Below are positions 17,788 to 26,170 of a DNA stretch of 64,000 nt, in pieces. A model generated the notes under the pieces. That model made no database searches and had not been told where the DNA came from. It saw only the letters and a program-made list of their open reading frames with translations. The position numbers and the translations under genes are program-made. Where the stretch lies: NCBI GenBank assembly GCA_964413425.1, contig CAYPST010000006.1, forward strand, positions 1 through 64,000. Reading direction: 5' to 3'. Origin of the DNA: DATFLS01 sp964413425. Its GTDB lineage: Bacteria; Fidelibacterota; JAANXI01. Each line of letters starts with the position of its first letter. Positions within the stretch are counted from its first letter, which is position 1.

Positions 17788-18228
17788 ATGGAAGTATCCG
17801 GGCAGGAAAAGCAAATGAGCGAGCTCCGCATTGGCCAGACCGCCACATTCACCAAGACAATCGCGGAGGCGGATATTTATCTGTTTGCCGGGCTCACGGC
17901 CGACTTCAACCGTATTCATGTGGACGAGGAGTATGCAAAAACCACCCAATTCGGCAGACGTGTTGCTCACGGATTTCTCATTGCCTCCCTGGTTCAATCA
18001 TGTACCAGTGAGTTAACCACTCCGGGCGGAGTCTCCCTCAGCTATAATTTCGACATGAAAGCGCCGGTATTCATCGGCGACACCATCACCGCCAGTGCGG
18101 AAATCGTACACAAGCGGGAAGATAAACCGATTGTGACCCTCGACATTCAATGTGTGAAACAAGACGGCACAGTCTGTATTGACGGCGAAGCCATCATCTA
18201 TATGATCAGTGACAAGAAAAATTCATAA
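17788..18228 (+). CDS. MaoC-like (R)-specific enoyl-CoA hydratase
   Basis: This single-hotdog-domain protein has 146 residues. The hydratase motif is intact: the FAGLTADFNRIHVDEEYAK segment supplies the catalytic Asp/His pair, with N in FNRIH, followed by FGRRVAHGFLIASL. Such proteins hydrate trans-2-enoyl-CoA to (R)-3-hydroxyacyl-CoA for polyhydroxyalkanoate or fatty-acid metabolism. Some act in other acyl-CoA pathways. An AGGAG site lies 7-8 bp before the ATG. It converges on the penicillin-acylase gene with 24 bp between stops and no strong terminator. Confidence 0.88.
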   Translation: MEVSGQEKQMSELRIGQTATFTKTIAEADIYLFAGLTADFNRIHVDEEYAKTTQFGRRVAHGFLIASLVQSCTSELTTPGGVSLSYNFDMKAPVFIGDTITASAEIVHKREDKPIVTLDIQCVKQDGTVCIDGEAIIYMISDKKNS

Positions 18229-18252
18229 GCATTCATCCCCAAAAATTGTGGG

Positions 18253-20667
18253 TCAGGGAATCAGTGCCAGGGTCTGTTCGGTGATTGCTCTGACCGCTTT
18301 CTCCGACAATGGCAATGTATGATATCTGCCCTGTAACCAGAGTTTAACCTGATCACTGTAATGAGGATTGAGTGGATGACCGGATTGGCCGCTGTAGAGG
18401 ACGCTGAGCGCGTTGTCCGGATCAGCCATATCCGTTATCTGCCGCATGGAGGGTCCGAGCACGTTTGTATAGGGATCGTCAAAATAATATTCCCCGTTAT
18501 TCAGAGTGGTCCCGGAGCCTTGCTTTTCGAACGGTCCGAGGTTAAATCCATACAGATTATCTATCCAGCCCACATTGGCTCCCAGCGGATGGGGAAACGT
18601 GACAGTATGCAACCGTCCCCATTGCCAGTTTATCATACTTCGTCCGTAATTTTCTCGCAACCACTCGATGGCATCATGCAGGGATCGCCGGAGGATGATA
18701 TCCCGGTTTTCAAACCCATTGGTTGTGGTGTCATCCCACCAGGGATTCATCGGCCGATCCAGCAGCCAGGACAAATTCCGAATTGGTGCATTCGGCAGAT
18801 CAAGAAAATGGGTGAAGAGGAGATCACCCATTTCATCCAGGTAGGTATTCCGGATGAGATTGACAAATGCCACATTAAAGATTGTCGCCGGGATAGACTC
18901 CACATCCATCCGAAAATCCCACTTGTTCAGCCAGGTCAGCGCCGCCCGAACATACTCGTTCCGGACATCGATGCCATTGAAGGCGTTTATAACATAAGGG
19001 GTCACCTCCCTGGCATGGGGAGAGAGGCAATCCATCTGGTACTGCTGAAAATCCTGCACACTGTGTTCACGTTTCGAATTCAACAACTCCAGAATGCGCT
19101 CAATCCGGGAGGGTGGTTCGTACAGGTTCGAAATATGGGGTTCAAATTCCCGATCATCAATTATTTTATTATTTGCCGTGGCAATATATCCCTGAGACGG
19201 ATTGTATAAAGAGGGGATAGCCTGGGGAGACAGAAACCGCGTCCATTCATAATCGTCGACCGTTCCCGGCTGGACTACATTCCCCACCCCCCGTCCCCGT
19301 ATGGGAATTTTTGCGGCAACCCGCAGGCCGATATTGCCTTCAACGTCCGCATAGATAATATTCTGGCCGGGAACATGAAATTGATTGACAGCCCGGTTAA
19401 ATTCCTGCCAGTTGGCAGCTTTGTTTAACTGATATATAGCCGTGACCTCATCCGACATCTCATGGCCTACCCAGCGCATGGAAATAATTCGATCCAGTTG
19501 CCGTCCCAGCGGATGGATGTCGGAAATAATTGGTCCGTGATGGGTTATGCGGACCACGAGACTGTCAGAAGGTTGATGCTTGATGCGGAAAATTTCCCTC
19601 CGTCTTTGCATCCCCGTCCACTGTCCTTCATGCATGTACAGATAGGGATTATCCGGATCCACTTCCTCCTCAAAGAAATCGGCGTCGTCGACCATGGCGT
19701 TGGTTAATCCCCAGGCAATGGAATCGTTATGCCCAATCACCACCAGAGGCAGTCCGGGAATCGTCACCCCTGCCACATTCACTTCCGGAGCCTGCAAATG
19801 CAATTCATACCATCTGGGAGGCTGTGAATAGCCTAAATGCGGATCGTTGGCCAGAATCGGTAATCCACTTTGCGAATGCTCCCCGGGAACAACCCAGCTG
19901 TTGCTCCCGATATGCCTGCCGGGGATCCCGCGGAATTGCCGGAGATCTTTGTCTGTCTGCACAAACTGCAAGAGCGCATCCGAGAGTCTGGTAGCTCTGT
20001 CTGTGATAATGTATGGTTTATCCGAGGGATATTCCGGGAAAATATCCCCCCCTTTCTGTTCGCCAACCCTTTGATAGATTTCATCGAGCACAATATCCAG
20101 ATACCAGGCCGTATTGAGCTCCCATGCCATTAACCGGATGAGTCCCAGGCTGTGTTCTGCTTTCCACGGTTCCGGTTCGATATTCAGGAGACGATACTCC
20201 ACGGGCAAATCATCCCGATGCGTGTCCAGGTAAGCGTTAACCCCGGCCACATAGGCATCGATAACGGCCAGTGAGTTCTCATTAATATACTCTTTCAATT
20301 CTGCAGCCAGTTCATTGATGCCGATGGTCCGTATGAATTTGTCGTACTCTAATGCTTCTGCTCCCAAAAATTCAGCCAGGCGCCCCTGGACGACGAGCCG
20401 GTTGAATTCCATCTGCCACATCCGTTCCGAGGCGGTGACATACCCGGCGGCGAAATAGAGATCCTGCTCATTTTTCGCCCGGAGATGCGGGACTGCATAG
20501 TGATCAAACCGGACGAGCACGGAATCCCGCAGTCCGCTCAAGTGCTGCGTACCCGAATAACGTGGCTCGGCAGAGCGTACTTCATGTTTATACTTCGCAA
20601 GGATGAGCACCCCGGCAATCAACATTACTACCAATATACCGATTGCCACTAATACCGCTTTCCTCAT
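18253..20667 (-). CDS. Penicillin acylase-family N-terminal nucleophile hydrolase
   Basis: This 804-residue precursor has a signal anchor (about 4-24). Family members self-cleave into alpha and beta chains at a Gly-Ser bond. Here G254-S255 within GSNSWVVPG is the expected site, and S255 becomes the catalytic N-terminal nucleophile. Further typical motifs are ILANDPHLG, the oxyanion region around TIPGLPLVVIGHNDSIAWG, and RWVGHEMS. The length and domain order fit penicillin/acyl-homoserine-lactone acylases. The substrate is not predictable: cyclic or linear amides, quorum-sensing lactones or peptides are possible. The periplasm is the likely site. It is monocistronic. Confidence 0.92.
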   Translation of the reverse strand: MRKAVLVAIGILVVMLIAGVLILAKYKHEVRSAEPRYSGTQHLSGLRDSVLVRFDHYAVPHLRAKNEQDLYFAAGYVTASERMWQMEFNRLVVQGRLAEFLGAEALEYDKFIRTIGINELAAELKEYINENSLAVIDAYVAGVNAYLDTHRDDLPVEYRLLNIEPEPWKAEHSLGLIRLMAWELNTAWYLDIVLDEIYQRVGEQKGGDIFPEYPSDKPYIITDRATRLSDALLQFVQTDKDLRQFRGIPGRHIGSNSWVVPGEHSQSGLPILANDPHLGYSQPPRWYELHLQAPEVNVAGVTIPGLPLVVIGHNDSIAWGLTNAMVDDADFFEEEVDPDNPYLYMHEGQWTGMQRRREIFRIKHQPSDSLVVRITHHGPIISDIHPLGRQLDRIISMRWVGHEMSDEVTAIYQLNKAANWQEFNRAVNQFHVPGQNIIYADVEGNIGLRVAAKIPIRGRGVGNVVQPGTVDDYEWTRFLSPQAIPSLYNPSQGYIATANNKIIDDREFEPHISNLYEPPSRIERILELLNSKREHSVQDFQQYQMDCLSPHAREVTPYVINAFNGIDVRNEYVRAALTWLNKWDFRMDVESIPATIFNVAFVNLIRNTYLDEMGDLLFTHFLDLPNAPIRNLSWLLDRPMNPWWDDTTTNGFENRDIILRRSLHDAIEWLRENYGRSMINWQWGRLHTVTFPHPLGANVGWIDNLYGFNLGPFEKQGSGTTLNNGEYYFDDPYTNVLGPSMRQITDMADPDNALSVLYSGQSGHPLNPHYSDQVKLWLQGRYHTLPLSEKAVRAITEQTLALIP

Positions 20668-20786
20668 GTACCTTTCTCCATCTCTGATCTATCGCAGGAA
20701 ACTGCTTTGTATCTATCGAACATCCTGATACTCAACTGAACTCCTATAGATTCTCCTGTGGATCCCGCGGGAGTATGTACTTTTTT

Positions 20787-21899
20787 TTAATCTCCGATAC
20801 CCTTTGAATTTTCGGGGTTCCCACAGCCCACAACATCCTGCTGCCTGCTCGTCTCTGCTTCAGCCATCACCCTGTCCGCTGCCCGGGTTGCCTCGCCGAC
20901 CGTAACGAGTTCCAGGCACCGATAATCATATCTACAGTGTTCCCAGCATTTTGGCGCCCGGCAGCTGATCTGTTTCCACAGCGCAACATGCCGGAGATGG
21001 TCCGGTTCATTCCACTCTGCCGGATTGCTCGGCCCGAAAATGGTCAGCGTGGGGATCCGTACGGCAGAGGCCAGGTGTTTAATCCCCGAATCATTTCCGA
21101 TGTAGAGCGCCGACCGGCTCAATACACAGGCCAGAGAGTCCAGATCCCGGAATGCAATCAGGGCAGCCGCCTTCTCCTGCATCAAGGCACTGGTGCGTTC
21201 GAGAAAGCGATATTCCCCCGGCCCGCCCAATAGCACAACTTTTCGCTGGTGCTCCCGGATGATATGATCGGCCACTGCCGCATAATTCTCTAACGGCCAC
21301 CTTTTATAGGATCGTAAACTGATGGGCGCCATGGTGACGTACGAATCCGATGGAGTGATCTGCGCGTCAGCAAGCAGCTGCTTCCCCCGTGCCCGCCCTT
21401 CCCGGCTGATCCGGAAATCCATTTCCATACCATCGGTGTCAGCACCCAGTATCCGCAGCGCATTCAAACGCACGTCCGGAACGTATGGCGTTGCCGCCGG
21501 TGACGGATACAAATAATGGTTATACGCCCATTTTCTAATTCGTTTGTCCAATCCGATTCGAACGGGAGCACTGGCTGCCAGACACAGGAATGCGGTTCTG
21601 GGATTGGCCAGAAAATCCACGGTGATATCATAGCGGGCTCGTCTGAGGCGCAACGCCGTACTTATGAGTTGCAGAGGAGTGCGCTCAGGCTCCAGCCGGA
21701 TCAACCGGCGAATATACGGATTTCCCTCCAGCACATCCTGTACCGGCTGATCGACGACCACATCGATTTGCGCGCCCGGGAACGCCTTGTAGAACGCACG
21801 AATGGCAGGAGTGGTTAATAACACTTCCCCCACTCTCTTCACCACGAGAATCAGTATTTTCGAAATCTCTTTATTCGCAGCAGAAATGGTATCTATCAT
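20787..21899 (-). CDS. Glycosyltransferase family 9 (heptosyltransferase-like)
   Basis: This 370-residue GT-B enzyme resembles WaaC/WaaF heptosyltransferases of LPS core synthesis. The N-terminal domain begins ILVVKRVGEVLLTTPAIRAF with the usual 'GD/E-xLLTTPxxR' motif (G-E here, where many family members have G-D), then IDVVVDQPVQDVL. The C-terminal domain has KVVLLGGPGEY, YIGNDSGIKHLASAVRIP (donor-binding motif) and TLTIFGPSNPAEW. A Cys-rich stretch (CRAPKCWEHCRYDYRC, about 314-329) precedes the end, as in some GT9 enzymes. It probably adds a heptose or related sugar to the outer-membrane glycolipid. No other LPS genes are adjacent. Confidence 0.88.
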   Translation of the reverse strand: MIDTISAANKEISKILILVVKRVGEVLLTTPAIRAFYKAFPGAQIDVVVDQPVQDVLEGNPYIRRLIRLEPERTPLQLISTALRLRRARYDITVDFLANPRTAFLCLAASAPVRIGLDKRIRKWAYNHYLYPSPAATPYVPDVRLNALRILGADTDGMEMDFRISREGRARGKQLLADAQITPSDSYVTMAPISLRSYKRWPLENYAAVADHIIREHQRKVVLLGGPGEYRFLERTSALMQEKAAALIAFRDLDSLACVLSRSALYIGNDSGIKHLASAVRIPTLTIFGPSNPAEWNEPDHLRHVALWKQISCRAPKCWEHCRYDYRCLELVTVGEATRAADRVMAEAETSRQQDVVGCGNPENSKGIGD

Positions 21900-22477
21900 C
21901 AGTCCGGTAATATACTAGTGGAAACAGGAGCTGGCAATTGGCGATTCCGCACGATTCCGCATACATACCGGCAACATATAACTCTCTGCGCTTCGATATG
22001 GAACCCTCCGATCATAATCTGACGCTCTTGCTTTTCACCACCCGATACCACAGGACTTATTTCAGTCAAACCAAACTACGGGGCTCATATTCGTGTCGGG
22101 ATGGTTTTCCTGGGATTATCGCGTCCCTATCGGAACTTAAGGGGGGAGCAATTTCTATCGGAGAGCATATGTGCTGTCAGGGAGAATATATTTCATGTAA
22201 AAAGGGCTCCGCCAAAGACCCAAGCCCCGTCGGGGCCGAATAGAAGAAGACCGGAGCAGGTTGATACCCCAACCGATAAAAAACGCCATTGCGGGATCAA
22301 TATTTCGTCTCTTATCTGATGAGCGTGTTTAGAAAATATGGTTCTGGTACAAGATGCTGAACCTGACTTATGTTTATTATGTATGAGTCTGACTGGATTT
22401 TTATATTTCACAATCATTATATTTATCACAGAATTAGTAATTAATACAGGCAGCATCAACGCATTGGGAGTATATCC
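21900..22477. other. 578-bp intergenic region with a MITE-A left-end fragment
   Basis: Bases 22321-22385 match the left ends of the elements at 43892 and 63384, beginning GAGCGTGTTTAGAAAA and sharing ATGTTTATTAT further in. No right end follows. The remainder has a G+C-rich patch (22195-22260) but no gene or convincing structured RNA. Confidence 0.5.
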
Positions 22478-23377
22478 GTGAAAGTATTTATCACAGGAGG
22501 AACCGGGTTTGTTGGCAGCCATATCATAGAGGACCTGCTCGCCAGCCAACATGAAGTGACTGCGTTGATTCGGCCGGGTTCCGAACCGCATCTTTCCGTC
22601 CCGGAGCATCGAATCACTCTGGTGCGCGGAGACATTTCAGTTCCCGACTCCTTTGCCAATGCGCTGCGAGCCTGCGACGCTGTCATCCACTTAGTGGGCA
22701 TCATCCGGGAATTTCCCCGCCGGGGCATCACGTATCAAAAACTACACATCGATGCCACCCGAAATATCCTGCAGACGGCTGAATCGGGTGATATCTCGAA
22801 ATTTGTTCACATGAGCGCCCTGGGAGTGAAACACGATTCGCCGTCCGGATATTTCACCACCAAAGCAGAGGCCGAAGATCTGGTGAGAAACAGCACGCTC
22901 AACAGCACAATTTTCCGGCCCTCGGTGATTTTTGGCCCGGGCGACGACTTTATCAATTATTTTGCAGATATTATCCGCCGGTTTCACGTCATCCCCATTA
23001 TCGGATCAGGACGATACCGGATGCAGCCCGTTCATATAAATAACGTCAGCCAGGCGTTTGTTCAATCATTGGAAACAGACAGTACCACCGGACACACCTA
23101 CGAAATCGCCGGACCTGACAGATATGAATTCCGGGAGATGATGCGAATCATACAATCAGTGCTGGACACGTGGGCAATCCCGGTGTACAACCCGAAATTT
23201 CTGATGATGGCTTTAACGAAATTGCTGCAGCGGTTCCAATTTTTTCCCGTTACGGAGAATCAGATTGTAATGCTGTACGATGAAAATATCACAGATGACG
23301 ATCGGATGTACCATCAACTAAATATTATGCCCGTCCCCTTTGAAGCTGGAATCCGGGAATATCTGGCAAGAAAATAA
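22478..23377 (+). CDS. NDUFA9-like NAD(P)-dependent epimerase/dehydratase family protein
   Basis: This is a 299-residue atypical short-chain dehydrogenase. The Rossmann motif is KVFITGGTGFVGSHI, the acidic pyridine-nucleotide-binding loop is near LIRPGSEP, and the catalytic Ser/Tyr/Lys pattern appears as MSALGVK then GYFTTKAEAE. This matches the NDUFA9/complex-I-39-kDa-like subfamily, whose bacterial members are linked to quinone or lipid metabolism or are uncharacterised. The start is GTG, with GGGAG 8 bp upstream. It converges with the DUF3467 gene, with 46 bp between stops. Confidence 0.88.
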   Translation: MKVFITGGTGFVGSHIIEDLLASQHEVTALIRPGSEPHLSVPEHRITLVRGDISVPDSFANALRACDAVIHLVGIIREFPRRGITYQKLHIDATRNILQTAESGDISKFVHMSALGVKHDSPSGYFTTKAEAEDLVRNSTLNSTIFRPSVIFGPGDDFINYFADIIRRFHVIPIIGSGRYRMQPVHINNVSQAFVQSLETDSTTGHTYEIAGPDRYEFREMMRIIQSVLDTWAIPVYNPKFLMMALTKLLQRFQFFPVTENQIVMLYDENITDDDRMYHQLNIMPVPFEAGIREYLARK

Positions 23378-23423
23378 CCGCTGATGACCCCCTCATAAAG
23401 GGAAACATACCGCAAATACCGGA

Positions 23424-23765
23424 TTAATTCGGCAGGATATCGTCCGGGGCCTGGAAGCCGAAATGTCCCGGCGATTCATTCTCTCCGGACATGGTTATTT
23501 CCCCGTGCTGTTGTTCATATCGCTGGATGTTATGTTCCAGAGCGGACAACAATGCCTTGGCATTCTGCGGAGCCATGATGATGCGGGATTGCACTCTGGC
23601 TTTTTGTGTCCCGGGAACGATCCGGGTAAAATCGATAATAAACTCTGCATGAGAATGGGTGATGACGACGAAATTGGCATAGGCGCCATCGGCAACGTCG
23701 TCCGGTAATTCAATATTTACCTGGTGCTCTTTCGCCGGGAATTTTTCCTTGTTGTCATCGCTCAT
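23424..23765 (-). CDS. DUF3467 family protein
   Basis: This 113-residue cytoplasmic protein carries the DUF3467 signature: NIELPDDVADGAYANFVVI, the SHAEFIIDFTRIVPG segment, and a following RVQSRIIMAPQNAKAL. Members are widespread in Bacteroidota-related and deltaproteobacterial genomes and are of unknown function. The pattern of conserved residues suggests a small ligand- or nucleic-acid-binding fold, but nothing more specific can be said. It stands alone. Confidence 0.85.
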   Translation of the reverse strand: MSDDNKEKFPAKEHQVNIELPDDVADGAYANFVVITHSHAEFIIDFTRIVPGTQKARVQSRIIMAPQNAKALLSALEHNIQRYEQQHGEITMSGENESPGHFGFQAPDDILPN

Positions 23766-23921
23766 GTGCCACCCCTCTTTATCATATTCACGGAATACAT
23801 TACTGTCTATGGTTGCCTGAGTAAAATTACCCGGAAATAGACGGCAAGATCAGAAACCAGAGATTCCAACAACCAGAGGAAATGCTAAAGCATACATGCC
23901 TTGAAAAAGATCACCCGGCAG

Positions 23922-24269
23922 CTACCACTCATCATCCTCATCTGCGCCTTCGTCATCAACTTCTCCTTCTGCCTCTTCATCGTCCGGCATATTGTCCCGG
24001 TACGGCGTAAACGGGGTTGCGCCTTCTTCGTAGGGAGACGCATCCGCATCATCAAATTCGGACCTGAAGGGAGACATTATTTCGTCACCATACAGCTGCA
24101 GATCAAAGAAGTCAATTTCATCAACAATTCCCTGCATCATTAAATATTCCAGAAAATCCTGGAACTTCGGTTGTTTTAAATCCACACCGCAGTGAGGGCA
24201 TACCAGTGAATGCTCCAGATATTCTTCGTCTAATCCTTCTTCACAATTTGGACAAAATAAACTGTGCAT
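23922..24269 (-). CDS. Zinc-ribbon protein with acidic tail
   Basis: This 115-residue hypothetical protein starts with a zinc ribbon: CPNC (about 6-9) and CPHC (about 24-27) are the expected four ligands. A short helical region follows, then a strongly acidic C-terminal tail (about 90-115, Asp/Glu-rich with a final DDEW). No family is recognised beyond the zinc ribbon. Such small zinc-ribbon/acidic proteins often bind RNA polymerase or ribosomes, but that is a guess. It is 185 bp downstream of the 24455-24952 operon in the same direction, so co-transcription is possible. Confidence 0.7.
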   Translation of the reverse strand: MHSLFCPNCEEGLDEEYLEHSLVCPHCGVDLKQPKFQDFLEYLMMQGIVDEIDFFDLQLYGDEIMSPFRSEFDDADASPYEEGATPFTPYRDNMPDDEEAEGEVDDEGADEDDEW

Positions 24270-24454
24270 ATCTCGTTTCTTCTGTTAGCGATGATTTGTG
24301 TTCATACGTTTCTTGCTCCCCTTCGGTCCTGAAATTCAGCCCTAATATATCAGGCCCTTCAAGGTCATGCAATAGGGATTTTCTTATTAAAGATCAAGTG
24401 AAATATTCACAAAAACACCAGAGGTTCCCGACCAATTATACCCATCCGGGATAA

Positions 24455-24952
24455 TTAGTGGGAATCGCGAACCGGGCGAATGATCAGATCAACTAATGAC
24501 AGGCTCACCTGCAGAAAGAATCCCAATGCCATCAGTGCGCCGGAGGCAAGCAGGAGCCAGGTCCATACCGGAGAGACATATCGAACAAGCCAGAAACTCC
24601 CGAAGCTGAGAATAATGGAGAGAAATGGCTCGGTGAGGAGAAACATTTTAACGGGACCTGCCGGGAATGAGCTGAAATAAAAAATAACCCCGGTGAGCAA
24701 GAAGGTGAGACTTAACCCGAACATATGATTATGCACCGTCTGAAACATTTCCCCGGCGGGTTTCTCAAAGGCCATCCTGGTTTCGGATCCTCGAAACTCT
24801 TCTGAGATCCCCGTAAAAGTCATCTGTGTATTGAAATAAATATATCCCAGCCCGATGAGATAGGCACAGGTGAGCGTAATAAGAAACAACGCCACCATCT
24901 TGCGAAATCCGGATGGCAGATGGTTCAGGCGGATGGAATCGATTTCGGTCAT
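24455..24952 (-). CDS. Four-helix membrane protein of the flavin/diiron locus
   Basis: This 165-residue integral membrane protein has predicted helices at about 19-39, 72-94, 103-123 and 128-152. Two His residues, H74 and H76 (HNHMFG), sit at the start of helix 2 and are candidate heme or metal ligands. The 41-72 loop is polar. No family is recognised with confidence. It overlaps the upstream FMN-binding gene by 4 bp and that gene overlaps the ferritin-like gene by 4 bp, so the three are translationally coupled. The context suggests it passes electrons from the membrane to the flavinylated partner, as small cytochrome-b-like or PepSY-type proteins do. This is inference. Confidence 0.7.
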   Translation of the reverse strand: MTEIDSIRLNHLPSGFRKMVALFLITLTCAYLIGLGYIYFNTQMTFTGISEEFRGSETRMAFEKPAGEMFQTVHNHMFGLSLTFLLTGVIFYFSSFPAGPVKMFLLTEPFLSIILSFGSFWLVRYVSPVWTWLLLASGALMALGFFLQVSLSLVDLIIRPVRDSH

Positions 24953-25524
24953 AAGTTCGGACTATACTTCAATTCCAGAAAATGGAGGACTTTGCGCACG
25001 CCTGCATTTACGCCTCGCACGGAGATAGTCGCACCGGAAATATTGATAATGTCCCTGTTTATGCGGATAGGATCCTCGGTGGTTTTATTCCGATACTGAT
25101 GCAGGAAACGCTTCCGACGCACTTCTCCCCCGCGGTTCTCCCGGTAGACCAGGATTCGAACACCCTGGACGGAAAAATCCGGCTTGACCCCTACCAGGAT
25201 AGTAATCGGGCGGTACTTTCCGTATTGATTCGTGACCACCCCATAACCCAGAAAGGTGTTATTCTGACAGATGTGGTGGACTACCAAACTCGAATCCCGC
25301 ACCGGGGTGTGTAATTCCCGCTCCACCCGGGCGATCTCTGCGTCGGTGTAGTATAAAGTGTCGCGTTTGGTTTGCGCACCTTTCCCGAATAACTCACGTA
25401 TTCCCTCCTCGAAGCTCATTAACTGTTGCACCGGCCCAAGATCGACCCCTTCCGGCAGTGAATCCTGGCCGAAAAGCGCACCGGCGAAAAATCCCATGAA
25501 CAAAAGAAGCACGGGATATTTCAT
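24949..25524 (-). CDS. Exported FMN-binding (covalently flavinylated) protein
   Basis: This 191-residue protein has a signal peptide (1-20, LFGQ) and a C-terminal FMN-binding domain (about 90-190). The flavinylation motif DIINISGATISVRGV contains SGAT (163-166), in which T166 would receive FMN through a phosphoester bond made by ApbE. An N-terminal region (25-85) contains DAEIARVERELH and a VVHHICQNN segment with one Cys. The same domain occurs in NqrC/RnfG, NosR and other extracytoplasmic electron-transfer proteins. No ApbE gene is in the window. Coupling to genes on both sides makes a redox role in the periplasm very likely. The electron acceptor is unknown; ferric iron is one candidate given the Fur-like sites. 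Confidence 0.85.
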   Translation of the reverse strand: MKYPVLLLFMGFFAGALFGQDSLPEGVDLGPVQQLMSFEEGIRELFGKGAQTKRDTLYYTDAEIARVERELHTPVRDSSLVVHHICQNNTFLGYGVVTNQYGKYRPITILVGVKPDFSVQGVRILVYRENRGGEVRRKRFLHQYRNKTTEDPIRINRDIINISGATISVRGVNAGVRKVLHFLELKYSPNL

Positions 25525-26066
25525 GGTGAGGGTTTATCCATACTCTTGCGGAGAACCTGATCTGCATATTCATGGAACTCCGGGTCATCGATATGCTTCT
25601 TAACAGCCTTCACCAGAATATTCAGGTGCATGTCTTCACTCTCAAGCAACTCTTCCAGGACATCGCGAGTGGGTTTGTCCTGCCTGGCAATGAATGGCCT
25701 GTATATGGGTGTCAGCTCCAGACTTTCCAGGGTGAGAGCGATCTCAAATCCTCTCCGAAGGGAGAGCTCTTCCTGTTGTAAGACCTGCGGATACTCCTCA
25801 AGAAAGTTATTGATGGTCTGGTACTCATGGGCATTAACTTTCATCTCGCTGTTCTGCAGATCCTCATCATCCATGCTTCGCTTCCGCATTAGCCGAACCA
25901 GCCTGGTGTGCGTTTCCTCCTGTTCCGCCATAGTAACCCAGAGCCGCTGGAGATCCGGTTTGGTGAATCGTTCCGACAGGCCCTGATAATACTGTTTCAT
26001 GCCCTGCTCAAGGGACTCCATTAATACCAGAAGATCTTTATATTTTACCGTAAGCATATCGGTCAT
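25521..26066 (-). CDS. Ferritin-like/rubrerythrin-type diiron protein
   Basis: This 181-residue, all-helical protein has the diiron ligand pattern of ferritin-like four-helix bundles: E50xxH53 (QEETHTR) and E144xxH147 (ESEDMHLN), with E20 and E114/E117 as the probable remaining carboxylates. No rubredoxin-type CxxC domain is present and there is no signal peptide. It could store iron, act as a peroxidase or be a sensor; the sequence does not separate these. It is the first gene of a three-gene coupled operon. The Fur-like palindrome at 26137-26157 lies 71 bp before its start. Confidence 0.82.
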   Translation of the reverse strand: MTDMLTVKYKDLLVLMESLEQGMKQYYQGLSERFTKPDLQRLWVTMAEQEETHTRLVRLMRKRSMDDEDLQNSEMKVNAHEYQTINNFLEEYPQVLQQEELSLRRGFEIALTLESLELTPIYRPFIARQDKPTRDVLEELLESEDMHLNILVKAVKKHIDDPEFHEYADQVLRKSMDKPSP

Positions 26067-26136
26067 GGTTACTATTACTCCCTTTACTTACTCAAGTGCA
26101 GGTAATTTACAAGGGAGGCCGGAGGTTTCCAAAAAC

Positions 26137-26157
26137 AATTGAGACTGCATCTCAATT
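26137..26157. promoter_or_regulatory. Fur-like operator, copy 1
   Basis: A 21-bp palindrome AATTGAGA-CTGCA-TCTCAATT with perfect 8-bp arms lies upstream of the ferritin-like/FMN-binding/membrane-protein operon. Its 7-1-7 core TGAGACT-G-CATCTCA follows the spacing of Fur boxes (TGATAAT-N-ATTATCA). An almost identical site occurs at 27446-27466. The assignment to Fur rather than another dimeric repressor is inference. Confidence 0.65.
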
Positions 26158-26170
26158 ATAATTTCACCGA

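Noticed and set aside
18361..19209. 282-codon plus-strand frame inside the penicillin-acylase gene
   Set aside because: It lies wholly antisense to a well-supported gene, has no ribosome-binding site or recognisable domain, and its codons follow the complementary gene.
22195..22260. G+C-rich patch as a riboswitch or structured RNA
   Set aside because: No conserved riboswitch core motif was recognised and it is not adjacent to a fitting gene start.
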